A stretch of 64,000 nt of DNA from CAYZWU01 sp964482235 (GCA_964482235.1 CAYZWU010000006.1:116578-180577); one strand, 5' to 3'. Positions 50,257 through 59,232 are shown, counted from the first letter of the stretch. A program made the numbers and translations. Notes: generated by a model from the letters alone, not told the origin.

Positions 50257-53121
50257 TCAGTTGTCGCGGATGAATCCAACCGATGTGTTGATCCATCCGT
50301 TGCAGCTGCATCCGCCGCCTCCTTCGGGGCAGAGGACAAGGCCGCCGCCGATGATCGTTGAGAGCCAGCACGCGGGTCTCAGGCCGCTCCAGGTGGTCAC
50401 ATCGCCCGAGTTGATGTCCCACATGCTGATCCTTCCCGTGCTGCCGCGATAAACAAAAGCACCCGAACTTCCGGCATAGGTGGCGCATCCTCCATGGCCG
50501 GCCATGCTCGACGTCACCTGGCTGCCGGTAGCGAGATCGTAGCCCCTGGGCTCGAGATAGATGGCTCCCCCGGCGATCACGGGATGCTGCATGTGCCCGC
50601 CATGGTTGTTCTTGGGCCAGTTGTGATTTTTGGACCAGAGAAAACCGCCGGAGGCGGCATCATGGGCGTAGATGTGATACTTCGTTTCCGACGAGGCGAT
50701 GAAGAACTTCTCGTCGGCGTAGAGACCGTAGAAGACGACGATACCGTCAGCCGTGTCGATCGGCGTCTCCCAGAGCCTGGCGCCCGTTCCTTGATCGAGA
50801 GCCACGAGGAACTGGTCGCTCCAGAGCAGGCTGTCGCCGATCCTGCCGTACGGCAGATCCTTGATCGTCTGGTTGCGGCACTCCACGAAGTAGACCCGGC
50901 CTCCTCCCATGGTGATCGTCGAGTTGATGATCACGCCGTTCTGATACCACCAGACCGTGTTTCCCGTGTTCTTCTCCATGGCGAAGAGAACCCTGCTGCA
51001 GACCTTGTCGGTCTGCGCGCCGGACGTGGCGTCGTACCAGCCGGAGTTCCCCCAGATGTTGGTGAAATGAGCCCCCTCGTACTGGGCGGAACCGAAGAGC
51101 TTGTCGTCCGCCACGGCCACATAGCCCCACTCGTGATCAGCGAGAGGAATCCTGTAGCGCCGGGCCAGGAGGCCCGAGTTGCCTCCGAGCCGCCAGCAGA
51201 GGTTGTTGACGGCGATGAAGACCGACCAGTCGTCGGCCGTGATGTAGCCGCCGTCGCGGGGAGTGTTGACCCGAAGCGACTCGGGTATCTCCAGGGACCA
51301 GTAGATCGCGCCGTTGTAGGCATCCATGGCCAGGAGCCTGTTCAATCCCTGGTGGTAGAGGCGGCCGTTCTTCATCACGGGCGGCGGCATCCGCGGATTC
51401 CGGTCAGCGCCGAAATCGCTTCCCGGACGGCCGAGCCACTGCACGGTCATCTCGTCCGTCCTCCGGGCACCCTCGAGGTCGTCATTGCCGTTGGCCGCAT
51501 TGTCCGGCCACCCGTACTGACGCGGCCACTCGCCTGCCGTCGGCAGGGCCGGGCGGATCACATCGGCCCAGATCCCGTCCGACGTGTAGATCTTGTACGG
51601 AACGGATCCGGCCTGCAGCCAGGCTTCCAGCCTGGACCGGCTGAGCGGGGCGGGGCAGCCGTCCGGCTGGCCGAAGCAGGCCCTGCCGCCGCTTGGGCGG
51701 AGCACTCGATAGGCCTCGGCGGACGAACCGACACACTCGCCGTCGGAGATCATCCGTTCGGAGACGATCAGGTTGAAGAAGTTCCGCGAGAAGGGCAGGT
51801 GATCGAGGAAGGGCTGCTCGAAGACCTTGATCCTGTGACCGTAGACTCCGGCCTTCATCAGTTTGCTTCGCGCCAGGGCCACCTTCTCCGGATCGCTGTC
51901 CACTCCGATGAGAATCAGGTCGCTCCGCTTTGCCAGCTCGAATGCGAACCGTCCTTCGCCGCACCCGTAGACCAGGCAGTATCCCTTGACGATGCCGGTC
52001 TCGGCAATGATGCGTTCCGCCGCTTCCTCGTAGGGGGCGTTCAGGCATGAGTCGTCCGTGAAGGGCGACTCGATCCCGGAGCAGTCCATGGGAGCGAAGA
52101 AGAGCGCGTTATCGAAGCTGAACACTTCTGAAAAGACGTCGCCCTGTCCGTCGTTGTATCCCACCCTGTAGTGGTAGGTGGTCCTGTACTCGAGATCGTC
52201 GATCACGACCTCATGCATCGCCTTGTGGTCGGCAACCTCGATGCGCGAGCCCAGCGACTCGGTGAGACCGTATTCCACGATGGAGTTGCAGATCGAATCC
52301 GTCTCCCACCGGACCACTGCCGTGCAGGGTCCGGTGAACTGGACGCGTGATCCCCGGACCTCTTCGCCGTCAGGACCTTGCAGGGCATCGATCTCCTCCT
52401 GCGTGAGGACCTTGTCGTATATCCTCAGTTCGTCGATGTGGCCGGCGAACCAGTAGGGCCACTGCTGTCCCTGGTAGCCGTCCGTACCCACTACGGTGGG
52501 GAGCCCGGCGTCGATGCTGCCCGTGCTGGCCGAGATGTCGCGGTTCCCGTAGAGCATTCCGTCGACGTAGAAAAGAGCATCGCCGTCGCGATCGTGCGTG
52601 ACGCAGAGGTGATGCCACCTGCCGTCATCGAGCGTGGGAACGCCCGGATCGTAGTCCCTGCGTGGTCCCGTTGCGCCGCAGTAGTTCCACTGCCAGGTCC
52701 CCGTCCCGTCCCCGCCGGCAATGACCCAACCCGTGTAGCTGCCGCTGTACCAGTCCTTGTTCGAGATGATCGATGCATCCTTGTCCCAGCCGTTCGTCTT
52801 GACCCACAGGGCCACGCTGAAGTCGACAGTGGAGCCGAAGTTCAGATGCGCGCTCGTACCGAGAACGATGTGATCGTTGAAACCGTCGAGGAGGACGGCG
52901 TTGCCGAACTTGCCGGCCACGTAGACGGGTGTGCCGTCGCTGAATTTACCGTGAGCCGTGCCTGCCGAGTCAGCCAGCGTGTTGTCGAACGTCCAGTGGC
53001 CGATCAGCCCACCCTGAGCCTGCAGCAGTGCCGGGGCAGCCAGGGCGAAGAGAAGAAGGAGCAGGCTCCTGGAGAGACAGGTTCGAAAATGCAGGGATTT
53101 GCGCAGCAGGCACGAGATCAT
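50257..53121 (-). CDS. Exported LamG / methyltransferase / PQQ-propeller multidomain protein
   Basis: 954 residues from the ATG at 53121, which gives a signal peptide (SLLLLLFALAAPALLQAQ). Domain order: LamG/concanavalin-like (GGLIGHWTFDNTLADSAGTA ... HIDELRIYDKVLTQEEIDAL), a fibronectin or phosphatase-N-like beta domain (TAVVRWETDSICNSIVEYGL), a class-I SAM-methyltransferase-like fold (CLVYGCGEGRFAFELAKRSD; LIGVDSDPEKVALARSKL; FNLIVSERMI), then a PQQ-type propeller (LLAMDAYNGAIYWSLEIPES). The methyltransferase glycine motif is YGCGEGRF. A methyltransferase-like domain in an exported protein is odd and may be only a structural relic. It is upstream of the smaller propeller gene in the same operon. 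Confidence 0.75.
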   Translation of the reverse strand: MISCLLRKSLHFRTCLSRSLLLLLFALAAPALLQAQGGLIGHWTFDNTLADSAGTAHGKFSDGTPVYVAGKFGNAVLLDGFNDHIVLGTSAHLNFGSTVDFSVALWVKTNGWDKDASIISNKDWYSGSYTGWVIAGGDGTGTWQWNYCGATGPRRDYDPGVPTLDDGRWHHLCVTHDRDGDALFYVDGMLYGNRDISASTGSIDAGLPTVVGTDGYQGQQWPYWFAGHIDELRIYDKVLTQEEIDALQGPDGEEVRGSRVQFTGPCTAVVRWETDSICNSIVEYGLTESLGSRIEVADHKAMHEVVIDDLEYRTTYHYRVGYNDGQGDVFSEVFSFDNALFFAPMDCSGIESPFTDDSCLNAPYEEAAERIIAETGIVKGYCLVYGCGEGRFAFELAKRSDLILIGVDSDPEKVALARSKLMKAGVYGHRIKVFEQPFLDHLPFSRNFFNLIVSERMISDGECVGSSAEAYRVLRPSGGRACFGQPDGCPAPLSRSRLEAWLQAGSVPYKIYTSDGIWADVIRPALPTAGEWPRQYGWPDNAANGNDDLEGARRTDEMTVQWLGRPGSDFGADRNPRMPPPVMKNGRLYHQGLNRLLAMDAYNGAIYWSLEIPESLRVNTPRDGGYITADDWSVFIAVNNLCWRLGGNSGLLARRYRIPLADHEWGYVAVADDKLFGSAQYEGAHFTNIWGNSGWYDATSGAQTDKVCSRVLFAMEKNTGNTVWWYQNGVIINSTITMGGGRVYFVECRNQTIKDLPYGRIGDSLLWSDQFLVALDQGTGARLWETPIDTADGIVVFYGLYADEKFFIASSETKYHIYAHDAASGGFLWSKNHNWPKNNHGGHMQHPVIAGGAIYLEPRGYDLATGSQVTSSMAGHGGCATYAGSSGAFVYRGSTGRISMWDINSGDVTTWSGLRPACWLSTIIGGGLVLCPEGGGGCSCNGWINTSVGFIRDN

Positions 53122-53307
53122 ATGTGCAGGATTCCCTCGACGGATCATGAAACGGGGCAACTCAGGGATGCTCAAAGCATAACGAAAAAAGAGAATAAGT
53201 CAATCGGTCAGCTTCCCGGCTGCGTACGGCTTCAGGTCGATTCCCCTTGTTTCAATCGTGCCTGCCCGCGGAAATGAGACCGTTTCGCTGGTCCGCGGCC
53301 GGGATTC

Positions 53308-53336
53308 TTGATCGATCTTGCCTTTTCATATATAAT
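53308..53336 (+). promoter_or_regulatory. Sigma-70-type promoter for the FG-GAP gene
   Basis: TTGATC (53308-53313), 17-base spacer, perfect TATAAT (53331-53336), about 70 bases before the start codon of the FG-GAP gene. Confidence 0.65.
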
Positions 53337-53404
53337 CTCAACGTTGATCAGATGCCTATTCTTTCCTCAACTCCGTTTCAATCAACACAGTACTGGAGGT
53401 GGTT

Positions 53405-54733
53405 ATGAGACTACGCACCGCAGCGGCGGCAGCCGTCCTGACAATGATGAGTGTCAGCCTGCTCTCGGCGGGGGCGCCGGACCTGGAGCCTTCCGTCCAC
53501 ATCTACAACGGATCGAGTCCGATCAGCGTCGCTTACATGTCCTCTCCAGCTGTCGTCGACTGGAACAACGATGGATTGAAGGACCTCCTTGTGAGCGAGT
53601 TCAGCTACGGGAAGATCTGGCTCTTTATCAACCAGGGGACGGACATCAATCCGGTGTTCAACGGGGGAACGTATATCAAATCAGGCGGTATCGACATCAC
53701 CACCTCGTACGGGTGATGCATCGGCTCGATTCCACGAGTAGTGGATTGGGACGAAGATGGCAGAAAAGACCTCATTCTCGGCGAGCGAGACGGCTACATC
53801 CGCATCTACCTGAACACCAACACCGATGACAATCCCATGTTCAACGGATTCAACTATCTCAAGCTCGGTGCCTCGAACTACGACGTGGGCCTGAGCTCGT
53901 CTCCCTACATCGTCGACTGGGACAACGACGGCAGGAAGGATATCCTCTGCGGCGAGGATTACGGTACCGTCCGGCTTCTGCTCAACACGGGGACCAATGC
54001 CGCTCCCGTCTTCACCACGCAGACCTACATCCTGAACGGCGCCTCGAACCTCGACGTTGGGGGGCGCTCCAGCCCGGTTGTCTTCGACTGGGACGGCGAC
54101 GGCAAGAAGGATCTCCTCGTGGGCGAAACCTACGGGAACATCTTCTTCTTCAGGAACATCGGAACGGATGCGAGTCCGTCCTTCAGCGGCTACACCCTGC
54201 TTCAGGCCGGCGGCCTCACGATCGACGTGGGATACTACTCCCGCTTCGAGATGGCGGACTGGGACAACGACTCGGTGACCGACCTCATCTGCGGCCAGTA
54301 CGATACCTCCGCGAGTCCCACGGGCGGCGTTCTCTTCTTCCACGCCCTTGGCGCCCTGTCCGTTGATGCCAACACCCTTTCCGCCGGCAGCGGCGGGAGC
54401 AGCAACTTCGCCCTGAAGGCCGGAGCAGCCTACGGCGGCCGGAACTACTTCCTGCTCGGTTCGTCTTCGGGCACGGAGCCGGGGATTACTCTACCCGGAG
54501 GAGCCGTTCTCCCCCTGAACTGGGACAGCATCACCTCCTACACCAGGATATATGCCAACAATGCTGTTCTTGGCAACTTCCGCGCCGCTCTCGACAATAC
54601 CGGCGAGGCGACGGCCACGCTGACCGCCGCGATGGTGCCGCTGGCCGTGGGCACCATCGTGCACTTTGCATACACCACCGAAACACCGTATGATTTCCAG
54701 TCGAATCCCGTACCAGTGGAAATCGTGCCCTGA
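53405..54733 (+). CDS. Secreted FG-GAP/VCBS repeat protein interrupted by an in-frame UGA
   Basis: 442 codons including a TGA at 53714-53716 (codon 104). The ATG at 53405 has GGAGG five bases upstream and starts a signal peptide (LRTAAAAAVLTMMSVSLLSA). Repeats of the FG-GAP/VCBS type recur about every 65 residues, each with a Ca-binding-like motif: VVDWNNDGLKDLL, VVDWDEDGRKDLI, IVDWDNDGRKDIL, VFDWDGDGKKDLL, MADWDNDSVTDLI. The frame on both sides of the TGA is the same and homologous, giving TTSYG-X-CIGSIPR. Causes could be readthrough, selenocysteine, or a nonsense mutation (for example of a Trp codon). The last ~100 residues form a separate beta domain. If UGA stops, only 103 residues are made. 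Confidence 0.7.
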
Positions 54734-54752
54734 CAGGTGACAATTTCTTCAT

Positions 54753-54781
54753 GGCCGCCGCAGTATCGCGCTGCGGCGGCC
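54753..54781 (+). terminator. GC-rich hairpin after the FG-GAP gene
   Basis: GGCCGCCGCAG (54753-54763) pairs exactly with CTGCGGCGGCC (54771-54781) around 7 bases. No T-run follows, so it is a hairpin or weak terminator in the 88-bp gap before the sulfatase-fold gene. Confidence 0.5.
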
Positions 54782-54821
54782 TGCATCCTGGCAGGCGAAT
54801 CATGCAGAGGAGAATCCTGCC

Positions 54822-56246
54822 ATGAGCGGCGTCAAGAACGTGATCCTGATCTCCCTCGACTGCCTGAGGGCCGATCATCTGCCTTTTTACGGCTACGAGC
54901 ATGACACGGCCCCTTTCCTGACCGAGCTTGCGGACAAGGGCATCCTGTTCACGCGGGCCTTTGCCACATCCAACTTCACCGCGCCCACCCACGCTTCGAT
55001 GTTCACCGGCGTCTATCCGCACCAGCACGGCTTCATCGATTTCATGTGCCGGATCCACACCGACATGCCCACGCTGGCCGAGCGGCTTTCCCGGAACGGG
55101 ATGAACACGACGGCTCTCACGTCGTGGTACTGCTTCTCCGCCACGAGCGGAATGATGCGCGGCTTCGACGAGTGCATCGTCATCCCGGGACAGAATGCGA
55201 AGGAAAAGGCCCTGATCCAGGTGGAACAGACCAAGGAGTGGCTCGGGAAGAACAGGTCGAAGCCCTTTTTCCTCTACAGCCACTTCGGGCAGATTCACGC
55301 GCCCTTCAACAAGTGCCCCGGGCTGGAGGATGCCGTCGAGGAGCCTCGCAATTCACGGGTGAAGGCGATCTGGGAAGTGGCGCCCCCCGGCGGAGTGATC
55401 TTCAGGACCCTCGAGTGGCTGGAGAACAAGATAAACAGGTGGAGCCGCTTCGGCCGGATTCTCTATCGCCTGGTGAAGATTGTGCGGTACCGCTGGTTTC
55501 TCGGTCCCATGCGGCAGGTTGTGCGCGACGTCCGCGCCGGCAAGATCACGCCCACGGAGGAGGACACGCGCTTCGCGGTGCACCGCTACGACCAGTGCAT
55601 CCGGTACGTCGACGAGCGCCTCAGGGACCTCTTCGGAACGATCCGGTCTCTCGGTCTCGACAAGGACACGGCAATGATCATCGTCGGCGACCACGGGGAG
55701 GAGCTGTTCGATCACGGGCAGCTTTTCCACGGGCATTCGCTGCACCAGGAGCTGGTCCATATCCCGATGCTCCTCATCCTGCCCGAATCGATGCAGCCCT
55801 TTCCCGCTACATGCGACGTGCAGGTCGATCAGAGAGACATCGCGGCCACGTTCCTCGACCTGCTCGGGCTCGGGGCCGGCAGCATCGATCCGGTGGGGGA
55901 CGGGATCTCCATGCTCGACGCCGCGCGGAATCCGGAGAAGTGGGAGGACCGCCCGTCGTTCTTCGAGGCCGTCTTCAACCGCCAGTGGGTCTCGGCAGGA
56001 ATGATTTATGGCAACGGAAAGGTCCAGTGGTTCAAGCCGGGAGACAAGATCGTCTACTTCCCCGTGGATGAGAAGCAGATGACGCCTCCCGACGGAGTGG
56101 AACCGCCCGACGATGCGCGGGATCTCGTGGCAAGGCTGCGGGAGTTCGTGGACAGGTCGTTCCGCGAGGAAGCACCGGACGAATCCATTGACGACGACAT
56201 AACACCCGAGCTGAAGAAGCAGCTCGAGGAGCTCGGCTACATGTAG
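54822..56246 (+). CDS. Cytoplasmic sulfatase-fold (alkaline-phosphatase superfamily) hydrolase
   Basis: 474 residues without a signal peptide. Metal and active-site segments: ILISLDCLRADHLPFYGY near residue 9, FTAPTHASMFTG near 51, and IIVGDHGEELFDHGQLFHGH near 287. The nucleophile position in T-A-P-T-H is Thr, not the Cys/Ser needed for formylglycine, as in the other sulfatase-like protein at 19922, so phospho-group chemistry is possible. Residues ~180-250 form a basic, aromatic insertion (LYRLVKIVRYRWFLGPMRQV) that could bind membrane or polyanion. The C-terminus (TPELKKQLEELGYM) is the common ending of this family. It ends 7 bases before the inverted-repeat element. Confidence 0.85.
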   Translation: MSGVKNVILISLDCLRADHLPFYGYEHDTAPFLTELADKGILFTRAFATSNFTAPTHASMFTGVYPHQHGFIDFMCRIHTDMPTLAERLSRNGMNTTALTSWYCFSATSGMMRGFDECIVIPGQNAKEKALIQVEQTKEWLGKNRSKPFFLYSHFGQIHAPFNKCPGLEDAVEEPRNSRVKAIWEVAPPGGVIFRTLEWLENKINRWSRFGRILYRLVKIVRYRWFLGPMRQVVRDVRAGKITPTEEDTRFAVHRYDQCIRYVDERLRDLFGTIRSLGLDKDTAMIIVGDHGEELFDHGQLFHGHSLHQELVHIPMLLILPESMQPFPATCDVQVDQRDIAATFLDLLGLGAGSIDPVGDGISMLDAARNPEKWEDRPSFFEAVFNRQWVSAGMIYGNGKVQWFKPGDKIVYFPVDEKQMTPPDGVEPPDDARDLVARLREFVDRSFREEAPDESIDDDITPELKKQLEELGYM

Positions 56247-56253
56247 AGACGGC

Positions 56254-56358
56254 GATACCGAGCCCGCGCAATCTCCGCCACTTAGACGAGAGGGGGGTAG
56301 CCGAGATAGCGCGGGCTCCCAATCGTCTAAGTGGCGGAGATTGCGCGGGCTCGGTATC
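56254..56358. repeat. Long perfect inverted repeat, copy B (36-bp arms)
   Basis: Bases 56254-56289 are exactly complementary to 56323-56358. The outer 27 bases are identical to those of the element at 39661-39766; the inner bases differ but still pair perfectly. The 33-base loop contains a degenerate third copy of the arm (CCGAGATAGCGCGGGCTC). It fills the gap between convergent genes: it begins 7 bases after one stop and ends on the last base of the other gene's stop codon. Confidence 0.88.
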
Positions 56359-58127
56359 TATCGGAAGAGCTTCTCGATCACATCGCCGTACTTATCCAGG
56401 ATGAAGCGGCGCTTCACCTTGAGGGTTGTGGTGATTTCTCCGCCGTCGGTGGTGAACGGCGTTTCCGCCAGGTGAAAGCGAAAGATGCGCTCGTAGGGTG
56501 CCAGGTTCTCGTTGGCCCGATCCACGGCCTCTTGGAATCGGGCAAGCGTCTCCGGATCGCCGATTCCCCCGTCCAGCTTACGCTCCGCCATGGTCTCCTG
56601 ATCCGGGGAGAGGATGGCCACCAGGAAGTTCTCCTTGTCGCCGAACACGCAGGCGAACTCCACGAGCGGATCGAGGCAGAGCGCACTCTCCACGTTCTGC
56701 GGAGCGATGTTCTTGCCCGATGCGGAGACGATGATGTCCTTCTTCCGGTCGGTGATGAAGAGGTAGCCGTCGTCGTCGAGGTGCCCCACGTCGCCGGTGT
56801 GCAGATAGCCCTGGTCGTCGATGGCCTCGGCCGTGGCCTCGGTGAGGTTGTGGTAGCCCTTCATGACGCAGGGACCGCCGGCAAGGATCTCGCCGTCACC
56901 GGCGATCTTCACGTCGACTCCTGTGATCGGCTTCCCCACCGATCCCGGCTTGATCCTGTCCGGGGGATTGCATGCGATGACGGGAGAGGTCTCGGTGAGG
57001 CCGTATCCCTCCATCACCGTGATCCCCAGGGCGTGAAACAGGATCCACACCTCGAGCGACAGGGGGGCGCCGCCCGACAATATCGCCCTGATGCGGCCCC
57101 CGAACTTCTTCTGCACGCTGGGGCCGATCAGCTTCAGGGCGGCGCGACCGGTGAGGCGGAGGCAGAGGGAGGGCTTCTCGTGCGCCGCCACGGATCGCGC
57201 CAGGCGAAGCCGCACGCGCAGCGCGGCGCGTCCCAGGGCGCCGGCGATTCCGGGGGTGCTCTCCATGGCGGTCAGGATCTTCTGCCGCATCTTCTCGAGA
57301 AACCGCGGCACCATCATGACCATCGTGGGCTTCGCCTCCACGATGTCCTTCGAGAGGGTACCCGGCGAACGGGCAAAGTGGATCTGCGCCCCGGAAAGGA
57401 TCACGGAGTAGAAACCCGCCGTTCTCTCGAAGGAGTGGCTCATGGGAAGGATGGAGAGAAAGACGTCGTTGTGGCCGATCTCCAGCATGAGCCGGCATCC
57501 CTTGAGGTTGGCTAGGATGTTGCCGTGAGTGAGAAGAACCCCTTTCGACGGACCCGACGTTCCCGATGTGTAGATGATGGAGCAGAGACCGTCGCGGCCG
57601 AGGGATGCTGTGCGTTCTTTCAGCGCCTCGATTTCATCGTCCGTGGGGGGGGCGCCCAGAAAGGTCTCGAGCCGTCCTGCTTCGCCGCCCCGCGAGGATG
57701 GTTCATCGATCACCACGGCCTCGGGCCGTGATCCGGGAGGCAGATCGGACAGGTCGGCGGCACGGAGGTGCTTCTCCGAGCCGGCGAGAAAGAGACGCGC
57801 CTTGCAGTCGTTCACGATGTGGCGGATCTGATCGTCCGTTGCGGTGCAGAAGATCGGCACCGTCACACCGCCGGCTGCCTGGATGGCCAGGTCGGCCACG
57901 GCCCAGAGAGGGCCGTTGTCGGCCATCAATGCCGCGCAGTCGCCGGGAGCGAAGCCGCGGCGGATCATGGCGACGCCGAAGCGGATGACGAGCGACTCGA
58001 TCTCGCTCCAGGTGAAGGACTCCACCTTCCTCCCGAGCCGCTTGCGGAAGAGGACCGCATCGTTGCGTATCCCGGCCATCTGGAAGAAGGCGGCGGGAAT
58101 CGATGGGGCCTCGTCGCTGCCCTGCAT
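56358..58127 (-). CDS. AMP-forming acyl-CoA synthetase (long-chain fatty-acid-CoA ligase type)
   Basis: 589 residues of the ANL adenylating superfamily. The AMP-binding loop is SIIYTSGTSGPSKGVLLTHG, with GYGLTETSPVIACNPP (A5 motif), YLHTGDVGHLDDDGYLFITD (A7) and DRKKDIIVSASGKNIAPQNV (A8/A10 lysine region). It is closest to the FAA1/long-chain group by its N-terminal layout. The ATG at 58127 (MQGSDEAPSIPAAFFQMAG) is preferred because a terminator hairpin lies at 58131-58181; an extension to 58184 would encode through that hairpin. It probably activates fatty or aryl acids for degradation or lipid synthesis; the substrate is not readable here. Confidence 0.87.
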   Translation of the reverse strand: MQGSDEAPSIPAAFFQMAGIRNDAVLFRKRLGRKVESFTWSEIESLVIRFGVAMIRRGFAPGDCAALMADNGPLWAVADLAIQAAGGVTVPIFCTATDDQIRHIVNDCKARLFLAGSEKHLRAADLSDLPPGSRPEAVVIDEPSSRGGEAGRLETFLGAPPTDDEIEALKERTASLGRDGLCSIIYTSGTSGPSKGVLLTHGNILANLKGCRLMLEIGHNDVFLSILPMSHSFERTAGFYSVILSGAQIHFARSPGTLSKDIVEAKPTMVMMVPRFLEKMRQKILTAMESTPGIAGALGRAALRVRLRLARSVAAHEKPSLCLRLTGRAALKLIGPSVQKKFGGRIRAILSGGAPLSLEVWILFHALGITVMEGYGLTETSPVIACNPPDRIKPGSVGKPITGVDVKIAGDGEILAGGPCVMKGYHNLTEATAEAIDDQGYLHTGDVGHLDDDGYLFITDRKKDIIVSASGKNIAPQNVESALCLDPLVEFACVFGDKENFLVAILSPDQETMAERKLDGGIGDPETLARFQEAVDRANENLAPYERIFRFHLAETPFTTDGGEITTTLKVKRRFILDKYGDVIEKLFR

Positions 58128-58130
58128 GTC

Positions 58131-58202
58131 AAAAGAAGAGCGCGCCCCTTCGTGAAGATAGGACGCGCTCTCTTTTTTTTTCATTGTCACGGAATTCCGT
58201 GA
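58131..58202. terminator. Bidirectional terminator-like hairpin plus 16-bp palindrome after the histone gene
   Basis: AGAGCGCG (58137-58144) pairs with CGCGCTCT (58164-58171). On + it is followed by a run of nine T (58173-58181); on - by TTCTTTT. Next to it lies a perfect palindrome TCACGGAATTCCGTGA (58187-58202), which could be an operator. It separates the small histone gene from the acyl-CoA synthetase gene. Confidence 0.6.
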
Positions 58203-58206
58203 AGGA

Positions 58207-58437
58207 TCAGAGATCCTGGGGGCGAACGGTGGCCCGCCTGTTGGCCTCGCAACGATCCATGGCATCGTCGAGCATGTCGTAGATCTTTTCGCTCAACTCG
58301 CCGATCAGATCACCGGAGCACATCAGGTTGTTGCTCTTGATGTAGCCCTTCACCTTGCTGCCCACGCAAAGGACATCCTTCGCAGCCTTCTTCTTGGCGG
58401 TCTTCTTTTTCGCCGTTTTCTTTTTCGCCTTAGCCAT
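58207..58437 (-). CDS. Small bacterial histone-fold protein with lysine-rich N-terminal tail
   Basis: 76 residues from the ATG at 58437 with CTGGAGGAT upstream. Residues 2-19 are a basic tail (AKAKKKTAKKKTAKKKAA). The rest resembles a single histone fold of the bacterial/archaeal NF-Y/CBF-like type: VGSKVKGYIKSNNLMCSGD, LIGELSEKIYDMLDDAMDRC, EANRRATVRPQDL. The ending R-TVRPQDL is typical of the fold's last loop and helix. Bacterial histones of this size are known from deltaproteobacteria and related groups. It should bind DNA as a dimer, with the tail adding electrostatic contacts. A longer in-frame start at 58614 shows no conserved sequence. Confidence 0.75.
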   Translation of the reverse strand: MAKAKKKTAKKKTAKKKAAKDVLCVGSKVKGYIKSNNLMCSGDLIGELSEKIYDMLDDAMDRCEANRRATVRPQDL

Positions 58438-58557
58438 CATATCCTCCAGAAAAAAAAAGCGTCGGAAACCGACTTCCCGATGAGTTCTGGTCCATTCCGG
58501 GAAGCTAACATTCAAATTGCCATTTACAAGCAGAAATCCCGGTTTAATAGCGAATTC

Positions 58558-58586
58558 TTGCATTTCTTTAACACAATCGATATATA
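58558..58586 (+). promoter_or_regulatory. Candidate sigma-70 promoter for the lipoprotein gene
   Basis: TTGCAT (58558-58563), 17-base spacer, TATATA (58581-58586), 64 bases before the lipoprotein start at 58651, in the divergent spacer with the histone gene. Confidence 0.5.
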
Positions 58587-58650
58587 CGCGTGCGCGTTCC
58601 ACGGTTGTTTCCAAACCAGAGCGGCGGTCTCGATCCGGAGGTAATCCGAA

Positions 58651-59178
58651 ATGAAAAGGCTTCTACCTGTCCTTCCTCTCCTGTTTCTCTGTTCCTGCTC
58701 CTCGTATTTCATGCAGAGAGCCGACGACTTCGGGGACACGGCCCGGTTCAAGCTGATGGGGGGGATCGGGCTCGGTATCCAGGCGGAAGTGACAAGGGCC
58801 ATCATCTTCGGTGCCGGCTACTACGAGGTGGACTCCTTCGGCTTCGCGAACCGGTCGTTCGGGATCTGGCATGAACGTGTCAGGGAAGGCGGTGTGTTCG
58901 CCGGTTTTCACAGGGAGGACGTCTCCGAGGGCAGGGACTACTATAGGGGCAATTACGGCTTCAACGCCTCTCCCGAGGGCCGCTATTCCTTTCACGAGGA
59001 GGAAAGCGGCTGCGACTTCTGGAATCTCCGTGCCACGATTCATCTCGTGGTCGTGGGGGCTGACCTGGAACTCCGTCTCGGCCAGATCCTCGACTTCATC
59101 ACGGGGATCTTCGGCTACGACATGGCAAGGGACGATTACGATTTCGAAGCCGTCGGCGCCGAGAGCCCCACGAGCTGA
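58651..59178 (+). CDS. Predicted lipoprotein of unknown function
   Basis: 175 residues, CGGAGGT ribosome site. The N-terminus MKRLLPVLPLLFLCSCSSYF is a lipoprotein signal with Cys16 the likely lipidated residue. The mature part has glycine-rich, possibly membrane-associated stretches (FKLMGGIGLGIQAEVTRAII, FGAGYYEVDSFGFA) and LGQILDFITGIFGYDMARDD near the C-terminus, resembling small lipoproteins described as YceK- or exosortase-neighbour-like, but I cannot assign a family. It is monocistronic, divergent from the histone and convergent with the putative metallopeptidase gene. Confidence 0.7.
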   Translation: MKRLLPVLPLLFLCSCSSYFMQRADDFGDTARFKLMGGIGLGIQAEVTRAIIFGAGYYEVDSFGFANRSFGIWHERVREGGVFAGFHREDVSEGRDYYRGNYGFNASPEGRYSFHEEESGCDFWNLRATIHLVVVGADLELRLGQILDFITGIFGYDMARDDYDFEAVGAESPTS

Positions 59179-59232
59179 GCCGCCCTCTCTTCGAGGTGTC
59201 GGGAAAACCGACGCCGCTGCAGCAGCTTCCCG

